From NCBI GenBank assembly GCA_037444305.1, contig JBBIMP010000016.1:33228-97227 (forward strand): a DNA stretch of 64,000 nucleotides, in the 5' to 3' direction. The translations under genes and the position numbers were made by a program. Position 1 is the stretch's first letter, and the number at the start of each line of letters is the position of its first letter. This DNA comes from JBBIMP01 sp037444305 (GTDB lineage Bacteria > Acidobacteriota > UBA6911). The notes below the pieces were generated by a model. The model made no database searches. It was given only the letters and a program-made list of their open reading frames with translations, and had not been told where the DNA came from. Below, in pieces: positions 1-7,782 of this stretch.

Positions 1-12
1 GGGGACTCTCGC

Positions 13-852
13 GTGACCAAGAAAAAGAAGAAGAAAAGCACGAAGGGGAAAGCGGCGCCCAGAATCAAACAGCCGAAGCCGCTCACCAAGAAGCTCTACT
101 CCACGGAACTGTCTCGGATGCAGATCGAACTGGTCAAGCTGCAGGAGTGGATCAAGCAGAAGGGCCTGAAGGTGGTCGTCATTTTCGAGGGGCGCGATGC
201 GGCCGGCAAGGGGGGCGTGATCAAGAGGATCACGGCACGGCTCAACCCGCGCATCTGCCGCGTCGCCGCCCTGGCCTCGCCGACCGAGCGCGAAACAACC
301 CAGTGGTATTTCCAGCGCTACGCCGCCCACCTCCCCGCGGCCGGCGAGATGGTTCTCTTCGACCGCAGCTGGTACAACCGCGCCGGGGTGGAAGCCGTTA
401 TGGGATTCTGCACGGAGAAGGAGTACCTGGAGTTCCTGCGCTCCTGCCCTGAGTTCGAGCGCATGCTCGTAAGGGCCGGCATCATCCTGATCAAGTACTG
501 GTTCTCGGTGAGCGACGAGGAGCAGGAGCGGCGGTTCCAGGCGCGGCTGAAGGAGCGCACCAAGCGCTGGAAGCTCAGCCCGATGGACCTGGAGTCCCGC
601 TCGCGATGGGTCGACTACTCCAGGGCGAAGGACCGGATGTTCAACTACACCGACATCAAGCAGGCGCCCTGGTACGTGGTCGAGGCCGACGACAAGCGCC
701 GCGCGCGGCTCAACTGCATCCACCACCTGCTCAGCACGATTCCCTATCAGGACCTGACGCCCCAGCCGATCGAACTCCCCCCGCGGCAGAACGACACCGG
801 GTACATCAGGCCCCCGATGGCGGACCAGACCTTCGTTCCCGAAGTCTATTGA
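13..852 (+). CDS. ppk2: Polyphosphate kinase 2 (PPK2), class I-like
   Basis: The enzyme transfers phosphate between inorganic polyphosphate and nucleoside diphosphates in the cytoplasm. The 279-residue single-domain protein has a lysine-rich N-terminus, a Walker A motif GRDAAGKGG (residues 60-68) and the lid/Walker B signature DRSWYNR (117-123). The stretches KYWFSVSDEEQ and WYVVEADDKRRARLN are also typical of the family, and the GRDAAGKGG form fits the class I group. The start is a GTG at 13 with GGGGA just upstream; an earlier start outside the window cannot be excluded, but the K-rich N-terminus already precedes the domain. The dispersed palindromic element begins immediately after the TGA stop. 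The family assignment is firm; the preferred nucleotide (ADP or GDP) cannot be read from the sequence. Confidence 0.95.
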   Translation: MTKKKKKKSTKGKAAPRIKQPKPLTKKLYSTELSRMQIELVKLQEWIKQKGLKVVVIFEGRDAAGKGGVIKRITARLNPRICRVAALASPTERETTQWYFQRYAAHLPAAGEMVLFDRSWYNRAGVEAVMGFCTEKEYLEFLRSCPEFERMLVRAGIILIKYWFSVSDEEQERRFQARLKERTKRWKLSPMDLESRSRWVDYSRAKDRMFNYTDIKQAPWYVVEADDKRRARLNCIHHLLSTIPYQDLTPQPIELPPRQNDTGYIRPPMADQTFVPEVY

Positions 853-938
853 GCGGAACTGCGAACGCCAGTGAACGGTCGGGTGGCCCAACCAAAGCAC
901 ACAACCCGTCGCTATCGCTCCGGGCTCCGTGGGTTCCC
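853..938 (+). repeat. Dispersed palindromic element, copy A
   Basis: This copy starts directly after the ppk2 stop codon. It shares the segments GCGAACGCCAGTGA and CCCGTCGCTATCGCTCCGGG with copies B and C. In copy B the two ends pair through ACGGAGCC and GGCTCCGT to form an imperfect stem; copy A has a degraded left end (GCGGAACTGCG in place of the full arm) but keeps the right arm. Confidence 0.85.
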
Positions 939-1109
939 TTTCTGAAAACGCAGGTAGCAGATACGCCAGCGTGGAGCCGTTGCCGTGGAGTTTTCTCCCC
1001 ACGCGTGAGAGATCTCGCGGATTCACGCGCCGGCGAATTGACACGATTCGTGCAATTCGTGCCTGCCGTTTGCGATTCCGGCACAGCTGAACCGCCACGG
1101 GCGCGGGGA

Positions 1110-1802
1110 TCACCCGGAGGCTTGGAAGAAGGAGCCTTTCGTATCGCTGAATTCGACCGCCAGGAAGGAAACCCCCACTACCCACATCGTCCCGCGGCCG
1201 GAGTCCTCGCCGGCGACGTTGCTGACCCTGGCCACGGCTGCCAGCGCGGGGGAGTTGATTTTGACGACCGATCCGGGAGCGACTTTCACCCGGGAGATGA
1301 ACCGCATGCCGCTCGGAGAGAGGTCCACCATCCTTGCCTCACTCCCCGGGGACGGCCACTCGGTGTGAATTCTTATGCTCCCCTCGCGCTTGATTCGTGA
1401 AATGGACCGCCTCGGCGGCCGTCCGGTTTTTTCGCCCTGGGCCGGGGGAAGCGGGCTGTTGCAGGCAAGGCATCGTCCACCCGGCCGCGCCTCGCGGGCC
1501 AGCGGGTGCCGGCAGAACGGGCAGAACTGGGTGGCCGGCGGGCGCCTGCCGCCGGCTTGCCCCGCCCCGCCCCTCGCCTTGGTGTAGCGCCGGAAGATCT
1601 CACGGTCGTAGGCCTCCCTCCGGGCGGGATCCATGAGCGTGTCGTAGGCCTCGATCAGCAACGCCGCGCAATCGGACGACCCGCCCAGGTCGGGATGCTG
1701 CTTCATCTCCTTCATGAGCGCCCGGAAGCTCGCGCGGATCACCTCCGGCGGGGCGTCCGGCTGGACCTGGAGAAGCCGGTAGTAGTTGCGGCGGTTTTTC
1801 AT
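1110..1802 (-). CDS. DnaJ-domain / zinc-ribbon / PilZ fusion protein
   Basis: This 230-residue protein joins three modules. Residues 5-66 form a J-domain with the HPD tripeptide (36-38) needed to stimulate Hsp70 ATPase. A zinc ribbon follows, with CPFC (94-97) and CLAC (111-114). Residues about 130-225 form a PilZ-like domain carrying both c-di-GMP-binding signatures, RxxxR (R132-R136) and DxSxxG (D160, S162, G165). Its ATG overlaps the TGA of the upstream GGDEF-EAL gene as ATGA, which implies translational coupling. By inference, a c-di-GMP-responsive co-chaperone acts on a surface or motility target, or the J-domain serves as a docking module. The domain calls rest on visible motifs; the function is unknown. 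The start at 1802 is supported by the overlap and by the J-domain beginning at once. Confidence 0.85.
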   Translation of the reverse strand: MKNRRNYYRLLQVQPDAPPEVIRASFRALMKEMKQHPDLGGSSDCAALLIEAYDTLMDPARREAYDREIFRRYTKARGGAGQAGGRRPPATQFCPFCRHPLAREARPGGRCLACNSPLPPAQGEKTGRPPRRSISRIKREGSIRIHTEWPSPGSEARMVDLSPSGMRFISRVKVAPGSVVKINSPALAAVARVSNVAGEDSGRGTMWVVGVSFLAVEFSDTKGSFFQASG

Positions 1803-4351
1803 AGGGCCTGGGCCGCTCCGGCCGCCGCGAGGGGCTCCGCCGGGTGCGCGAACGCGAGCGGCTCCTTGGCGATCAGGATGGCGAATCGACCCGGCGCGAG
1901 CGGGGGGCTGAAGAGGTATCCCTGGACCTCGTCGCATCTCTGCTCCCGCAGGAAGTCCATGTGCTGCTCGGTCTCGACGCCTTCGGCGACGACCTTGAGG
2001 CCGAGGCTGCGCGCCATGGCGATGATGGCGGTGGTGATGGCGCGGTCGTCCGGGTCGGTGATGAGGTCCTTGACGAAGGAGCGGTCGATCTTCAGCGCAT
2101 CGAGCGTGAAGCGCTTCAGGTAGCTGAGCGAGGAGTAGCCGGTGCCGAAGTCGTCGACCGAGATGCGCACCCCCATGGCCTTGAGCTTGCGCAGGATCCG
2201 GTCCGCTTCCTCCTCGTTCTGCATGATGATGCTCTCGGTGATCTCCAGCTCCAGCAGGGTCGGGTCGACGCCGGTCTCGCGCAGGATGCGCGCTACGGTC
2301 TCCAGCAGGCCGCGCTGGCGGAAGTGCACGGCCGAGATGTTGACCGAGACCGGGACGGGGGCGAGCCCGGCCTGCTGCCAGGCCAGGATCTGGCGGCAGA
2401 CGGCGCGCAGGCACCACTCGCCGATGGGCATGATCATGCCGGTCTCCTCGGCCAGGGAGATGAAGTCCAGCGGGGGCAGCAGGCCCTTGCGCGGGTGCAT
2501 CCAGCGCACCAGCGCCTCGGCGCCGACGACGCGGCCCGAGGCGACCTGGAACTTGGGCTGGTAGTGCATGACGAACTCCTCGCGCCCGATGGCGCGGCGC
2601 AGGTCGTTCTCGAGCGAGAGCTTGTTGAGCGACTTGCTGTTCATCGCGGGCGAGTAGAAGTGGTAGTTGTCGCGCCCCTGGTTCTTGGCGGCGTACATGG
2701 CCGTGTCGGCGTGCTTGAGCAGGGCCTCGGCGGTGGTGCCGTCGAACGGGTAGAGGCTGATGCCGACGCTGGCGGTGACGAAGACCTCCTGCTGGTTCAG
2801 CACGAAGGGCTCGGTGATGGCCTGGATGACGCGCCGGGCGATGCGGGCGGCCGACTGCACGCTGGCCACGTCGGTCACCATGATGGTGAACTCGTCGCCG
2901 CCGAAGCGCCCCACGGAGGTCTCCAGCTCGTTGCCCCCCTGGCGCGCGACGCAGTCGCTGATGCGCACGCCGGTGCGCAGCCGCTCGGCCACGCCCTTGA
3001 GCAGCAGGTCGCCCAGGCTGTGGCCGAAGGTGTCGTTGATCTGCTTGAAGCGGTCCAGGTCGAAGAACAGCACCGCCATCAGGCGCTCGTGCCGCTGCGA
3101 GTAGGCCAGGGCCTGGTTCAGGTGCTCCTTGAACAGGACGCGGTTGGGCAGGTTGGTCAGGCCGTCGTAGTAGGCCAGGAACTGCACCTGCTCCTCGGCC
3201 TGGCGGCGCTCGGTGATGTCGATGCCGGTGCTGATGACGTGCTCGACCTCGCCGGAGGCGTCCTGCAGCAGGCTGTTGGACCAGGCGATCAGCCGCCGTC
3301 CCCCGTCCCGGGTTATCCAGTGGCTCTGGTAGTCGCCCGGGTACTTGCCCGCCAGGAGGTTCTCGAACACGGCGCGCTCGCGCGCGGCCTCCTCCACCGG
3401 CAGCAGGAAGTCCCAGGCGCGGCGCCGTTCGACCTCGGCGGCGGCGTAGCCGGTGACCTGCTCGCAGGCGCGGTTGAAGCGCACGATGCGCCCCTGGCGG
3501 TTGCGCACCATGACCAGCGCGCGGGCGGTGTCGAGCACCGTGGCGATGAAGTCGCGCTCGCGCTGCAGCGCCCGCGCCGCCTGCTTCTGCTGGGTGACGT
3601 CGCGCACGATGGCCAGGGCCTCGTTCTCGCCGCTGACCACGGCGCGGGCCTCGTACTCGCGCACGCGCCCGTTGCGCGCCAGCGGGTACTCGAAGACCTG
3701 CGTCGTGCCGGTGGCCAGGGCTTTTTCGACCCGGCGCAGGCACTGCTCCGAGACCGGCCCGGGCAGCACCTCGGCGATCGAGCGGCCGATGAACTGCGCC
3801 GGGGCGGCGACGGGCTCCAGGCCGCGGGCCGGCTTGAAGTCCAGGAAGCGCCCGCCGCGGTCCAGGCGGAACATCATGTCGGGCATGGCCTCGAGCAGGG
3901 CGCGGTTGCGCGCCTCGCTGCGCTGCAGGCCCTCGACCGCCTCGGAGGCGCGCAGCATGTAGCGCACCCGCTGCAGCAGGATGGTCCAGTTGACCGGCTT
4001 GGTCTGGAAGTCGGTGGCGCCGGCGTCGTAGGCGCGGCGGATCGACTCCAGGTCGTCCAGCCCGGTCATCATCAGCACCGGGATGCGGCCGCCGCCGGGC
4101 AGCTGGCGGATCTGCCGGCAGGCGGCGAAACCGTCCATACCCGGCATGTTCACGTCCAGCAGCACCAGCTCCGGCTGCAGGCGCCCGAAGGCGTCCACCG
4201 CCTGCAGGCCGTTTTCGGCCATCGCCACGGCAAAGCCCGCCCGCTCCAGCGCCTCCCGCGCCAGCATCCGGATCAGCAGTTCGTCATCCGCAACGAGCAG
4301 CAGCGGCTGCTTTCGTTCGTGCACTACTCCCGTCAAGACCGGATTCTCCAT
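1799..4351 (-). CDS. REC-PAS-PAS-GGDEF-EAL c-di-GMP synthase/phosphodiesterase
   Basis: This 850-residue response regulator has the order receiver (about 15-130, phospho-acceptor D66 in LLDVNMPGMDG), PAS (about 140-260), PAS (about 265-390), GGDEF (about 400-560) and EAL (about 580-840). The cyclase motif RFGGDEF (GGDEF at 484-488) is intact. The phosphodiesterase motifs EALVRW (612-617), ELEITES and VDDFGTGYS (D733, D734) are also intact, so both activities look possible. The segment before GGDEF has the extra ARQGGNELETSV block seen in one GGDEF subfamily, and no RxxD inhibitory site is visible there. There are no membrane segments, so it is cytoplasmic. The ATG at 4351 is chosen because the receiver starts soon after; the frame stays open upstream but runs into a repeat. 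It is coupled to the J-domain/PilZ gene. Confidence 0.92.
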   Translation of the reverse strand: MENPVLTGVVHERKQPLLLVADDELLIRMLAREALERAGFAVAMAENGLQAVDAFGRLQPELVLLDVNMPGMDGFAACRQIRQLPGGGRIPVLMMTGLDDLESIRRAYDAGATDFQTKPVNWTILLQRVRYMLRASEAVEGLQRSEARNRALLEAMPDMMFRLDRGGRFLDFKPARGLEPVAAPAQFIGRSIAEVLPGPVSEQCLRRVEKALATGTTQVFEYPLARNGRVREYEARAVVSGENEALAIVRDVTQQKQAARALQRERDFIATVLDTARALVMVRNRQGRIVRFNRACEQVTGYAAAEVERRRAWDFLLPVEEAARERAVFENLLAGKYPGDYQSHWITRDGGRRLIAWSNSLLQDASGEVEHVISTGIDITERRQAEEQVQFLAYYDGLTNLPNRVLFKEHLNQALAYSQRHERLMAVLFFDLDRFKQINDTFGHSLGDLLLKGVAERLRTGVRISDCVARQGGNELETSVGRFGGDEFTIMVTDVASVQSAARIARRVIQAITEPFVLNQQEVFVTASVGISLYPFDGTTAEALLKHADTAMYAAKNQGRDNYHFYSPAMNSKSLNKLSLENDLRRAIGREEFVMHYQPKFQVASGRVVGAEALVRWMHPRKGLLPPLDFISLAEETGMIMPIGEWCLRAVCRQILAWQQAGLAPVPVSVNISAVHFRQRGLLETVARILRETGVDPTLLELEITESIIMQNEEEADRILRKLKAMGVRISVDDFGTGYSSLSYLKRFTLDALKIDRSFVKDLITDPDDRAITTAIIAMARSLGLKVVAEGVETEQHMDFLREQRCDEVQGYLFSPPLAPGRFAILIAKEPLAFAHPAEPLAAAGAAQAL

Positions 4352-4880
4352 TGTCGATTTTACGCCGTCTCCGTCCGCGACACCGGCCAGGGCTGCTCCA
4401 TGCCCGGGCGCGGGGAAGCAGGGACACCCATGCACAAAGTGCTCGCCTGCCAATACATCGGACCACGGGAAGCGCAACTTTAAGGGCGGGTGCAAAAAAC
4501 TTTCCCCGCCTCCCGCATCCCTGCAAAAGAAATGCCGATTCGGCGGATTTCCAGCTAACGGATGTGGCCGCGCGCAACAATATGTTCTTAAGTGCGGGTG
4601 GCTTTTCTCTTTCCCGCCGCACCAGCGGCAGCCGGGCGAATCGCAGCAAGGCGGCAACCGAGGAAAGCAGTTTTGCAGGAATGCAGCAAACGGAGCCGCG
4701 AACGCCAGTGAGCGGTCGGGCATCTTAGTCAAGCGACACAACCCGTCGCTATCGCTCCGGGCTCCGTGGGTTCCCGGTGGGCAAGCATACTCGGTAGATA
4801 GGGTGGCAAGGGGCCGCTCCCGTGCAGTATTCTTAGCGCGTGGGCAAGATTCTGCGGATTGGCAGTACAGGGAGGCAACT
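4352..4880. other. Divergent intergenic region between the GGDEF-EAL and nitroreductase genes
   Basis: About 530 bases without a credible gene. It holds copy B of the dispersed palindromic element (4633-4775) and must carry the promoters of both flanking genes. On the minus strand TTGCGC is followed after 16 bases by TATTGG upstream of the GGDEF-EAL gene, a weak sigma70-like candidate. I saw no other structure. Confidence 0.6.
4633..4775 (+). repeat. Dispersed palindromic element, copy B (longest direct copy)
   Basis: The core is at 4690-4775. ACGGAGCC (4690-4697) pairs with GGCTCCGT (4760-4767), and the inner segments AGCGGTCGGG and CCCGTCGCT continue an imperfect stem. The left extension (4633-4690) contains GCAACCGAGGAAAGC, which is also present in copy C. 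Copy C is in the opposite orientation. Confidence 0.85.
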
Positions 4881-5417
4881 ATGGATTTCTTCGCCGTTGC
4901 GGAAGCGCGCCGGTCCGTCCGCGCGTTTCAGCCCAGAGAGGTTGAAGCGGAAAAGCTGCAAAAGATCCTGGAAACCGTCAACCGGGCGCCGTCTGCCGGC
5001 AACCTGCAGGCGTTTGAGGTCTACCTCGCGCGCAAGGCCGAGGATCGGCAGGCGCTCGCCGCGGCCGCCCTCGGCCAGACGTTTGCCGCGCAGGCGCCCG
5101 TGGCGCTGGTTTTCTGCGCCCATCCCGCGCGCGCCTCGGCGCGCTATGGCGAGCGCGGCTCGAGGCTTTATGCCCCGCAGGATGCCACCATCGCCTGCAC
5201 CTATGCCATGCTGGCGGCCCAGTCGCTGGGACTGGCCACCGTGTGGGTAGGGGCGTTCTCCGATGAGAAGGTCCGGTTGGCCATCCGCGCGCCCGAGGGA
5301 CAGATTCCCGTAGCCATCCTGCCCATCGGCTACCCGGCGGAATCGCCCCCAGCCCCGCCGCGGCGCCGGCTCGAGGATCTCGTCCGCGAAATCGGCTCCG
5401 ACCGCGCCGGCACCTAA
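4881..5417 (+). CDS. Nitroreductase family protein
   Basis: This 178-residue FMN-dependent oxidoreductase has the usual nitroreductase order: FFAVAEARRSVRAF at the N-terminus (phosphate-binding RRSVR), the RAPSAGNLQAFEVY segment contacting FMN, and the C-terminal LAAQSLGLATVWVGAF helix with a GYPAE end. The physiological substrate is unknown; members reduce nitroaromatics, quinones or flavins with NAD(P)H, and some are dehalogenases or BluB-like. The start is the ATG at 4881 behind a GGAGG at 4871-4875. It is transcribed away from the GGDEF-EAL gene and converges on the DUF5916 gene. Nothing in the context specifies its role. Confidence 0.88.
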   Translation: MDFFAVAEARRSVRAFQPREVEAEKLQKILETVNRAPSAGNLQAFEVYLARKAEDRQALAAAALGQTFAAQAPVALVFCAHPARASARYGERGSRLYAPQDATIACTYAMLAAQSLGLATVWVGAFSDEKVRLAIRAPEGQIPVAILPIGYPAESPPAPPRRRLEDLVREIGSDRAGT

Positions 5418-5518
5418 TCCGAATCATTCGTGAATTGGGGCGCGGCCGGCATCCTGGGACGCGGATGAATCGCTGTCTCCTTGCCGGTCGGTTCGGCCGC
5501 ACCGCGGAAATTTGCAGG

Positions 5519-7699
5519 TCAGAAGCGGAAGGTGTACTGCAGCTTCATCGCCAGGCGGCGGTCCGCCGCGCGGAAGCGCCTGTCCGGAGTGTCCTCGCGG
5601 ATCCACCCCTGGCTGAACACGATGAAGATCTCGTCCCCCGGCCGCAGAATCCACCGGACGCGGCTCTGCCAGCCCAGGTCGCGCGATTCATTGTCGTACT
5701 GGACGAGGTTGAAAAACGTCAGGAAGGGCGAGACCGAATAGTTCGCCCGCAACCCGTATATCCGCGCGACGAAGTTCCCTTCCTTCAGCCGGGCGAAAGT
5801 CTGGTCCAGGCTGAGCCGAGCTCCAAACCTCGGACCCAGCTTGTACTCGAACGAGATGTCGACCTGGTCCGATCTCCCCGAGTAATAGGTCCCGAACCAC
5901 CACGTGGCCCGCGCCTCCCACGGCCGCTTCGAGGCGGTGTAGTACTCCAGCCGCCAGCGCGTGAAACGGTAGTCCCCTCCGGGCAGAACCACCCCCTCCG
6001 AGATCTCGAAGGGCTCGAAGAGCCGCTCGAAGGTCGGCACCCAGTTGAATTCGAAACGGTCGCCCGAATTCAGGCTGTAGTTCACCGGTGCCGTGAACAG
6101 CCGCCAGCTCTCCACCCGGCCGTCCTCGATTCGCGTGTAGCGCGTGTACCGGAATTCGTGCGTCATCTGGCGAATATCGAGAAAATTCCTCGGCCGCGGG
6201 GCGAAGTCGGCGTTGAGGCTGAACTTGCGCACGCCGGCCCGCGAGACGAATCCGAGCGCGGGCCGGAAATTCGCTTCCGTGGCGCGCCACTCCACGCTGA
6301 CGTCCCAGAGGTCGTTGGGGTAGGCCGCGCCCACGCCGTAGGACTTGTCCTTTCCCTCCACCCCTTCGTTGTCGCTCCTGAGAAAGAAACCCTCGACCCT
6401 GAAATTCCGCTCTCCGCCGAGGAAACCGGAGGTCGCCAGCTGCAGGTCTGCCCCGTAGGTCCGCGATGAGAGCGGCCGGCCGGGATCGCCTGCGGTGAAG
6501 ATCCCCCCGGCGTAGGACTAGCGCCAGAAATTGCGCTTTACGCGCCCCACGAAGAAGTTCTTTCCTTCGAACTCCCCCGCGTCGCGCGTCTGGACATCCA
6601 TGACGCCGATGTCGAAGCGGCCGGCCTTCCCCGTCAGCTTGGTCCCCGCGAGTATGGGAATCTCGTTCCCACGCACGAGTCCGATCCGCCGGCTGAAAAA
6701 CGGGATCAACTCCGGGCTGCGCCCCGTGCCCGATCCCCCGAAGCTGAAGGCGCCGGCGTTCTCCAGGAAGAAGGCGCGCTTCTCCGGGAAAAAGAGCGGG
6801 AAGCGCGTCAGGTTGATCTGCCGGTCGTCGACTTCCGTTTCGGCAAAATCGGTATTGAACGTGGTCGTCCACTTGAGGCTGGGTGCGAGGCTGTAGAAGA
6901 CATCTCCGCCGGCCTGGCCCGCCAGGGAGTCATCCGAAGTGTCCCCCATGTGCAGCCATTTCCCGGAGCCGTAAGGCCGGACGTCCAGTCCCAGCCCATG
7001 CCTGACTCCAGCCAATCCCTCCATTTCGCCGGCTTCGGAAACCTGGTAGAAGCGCACGTCGAGCCGGGGCGCGGCCCAGCGGCTCTCTTCGACCTTCCGT
7101 TTGATCGTGCGGGCAATGTTGAATCCCCAGGTTTCCTGCCCCTCGCGGAAGCTGAGGCTCTTGAAGGGGATGGCGAACTCGGCGCTCCAGCCCGTGTCGG
7201 AGCGTGCCGTGCGGACGGTCCAGATGGCGTCCCACTGCCGGTTCAGCGTTCCGTTGTCGATGATGAGGCCGTCGACCAGGACCCCGGCAGGATTGGTGGC
7301 GAAGTAGTAAGCATTGCGCCGGTCGCGGAAGGTATCGATGAGGATCTCGATGCTGTCGTCGGCGCCGATCTGGGCGTCCCGCGCCAGCTGCGTGCTGATG
7401 ATGCCCTTCGGTTCCGAGTCGTAGCAGAGTATTCCGACGTACAGGTTCCCCTCGTCGTACATCAGCTTGACGCTCGTCAGTTCGGTGGCTTTCTCCCCCT
7501 GCAAGGGCTCACGCTGGCGTAGTTCGCCGATGTCCGGTGCCTCCGCCCAATCCGGTTCGTCCAGCACCCCGTCCACGATAACCGGCGCAGTTGTGCGCAA
7601 AACCGTTGCGACCGGCAACTGAGCCAGGGCCGGATGCGGCATGAGAGCGAGTGTGAGCAGAACAACAGGAAAACGCATTATTCCGTTCACTTTGTTCAT
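5519..7699 (-). pseudogene. CBM9-like / DUF5916 outer-membrane protein interrupted by one in-frame TAG
   Basis: One continuous reading frame of 727 codons encodes a secreted outer-membrane protein but carries an amber codon at codon 394 (TAG on the minus strand, 6520-6518). The N-terminal part (residues 1-393) has a signal peptide (MRFPVVLLTLALMPHPALAQ), a CBM9-like domain (VIVDGVLDEPDWAEAP) and the start of the DUF5916 barrel. The downstream part resumes in the same frame as SYAGG and ends MKLQYTFRF, a typical C-terminal beta-signal with terminal Phe. Around the TAG the protein reads KRNFWR-stop-SYAGG, where a Gln codon (CAG) would restore a normal family sequence. Candidate explanations are a recent nonsense mutation, a base-call error or read-through. 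Other genes here end in TAG, which argues against general amber decoding. No biochemical role is established for DUF5916. Confidence 0.85.
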
Positions 7700-7782
7700 A
7701 GAAATTCCGCCATAATATCAGGGTGCAGGACAAAAGCTACCACGGGGGCACGGAGATACAAAAGGTGCATGGGGGATTGCCG

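Noticed and set aside
1803..3743. Upstream extension of the J-domain/PilZ frame on the minus strand
   Set aside because: The extended part is Arg/Pro/Gly-rich out-of-frame translation of the GGDEF-EAL gene; the J-domain starts at the coupled ATG at 1802.
1844..4483. Long plus-strand frame of 879 codons opposite the GGDEF-EAL gene
   Set aside because: It is a shadow of a well-supported gene; the translation is low-complexity and matches no family. The same applies to antisense frames at 30195-33395 and 45878-49585.
4352..4741. N-terminal extension of the GGDEF-EAL protein
   Set aside because: The extension translates repeat copy B and AT-poor intergenic sequence; the receiver domain begins right after the ATG at 4351.
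6518..6520. Pyrrolysine decoding of the TAG in the DUF5916 gene
   Set aside because: Several genes in the window use TAG as an ordinary stop, no pyl genes are visible, and the MttB homologue has no in-frame TAG.
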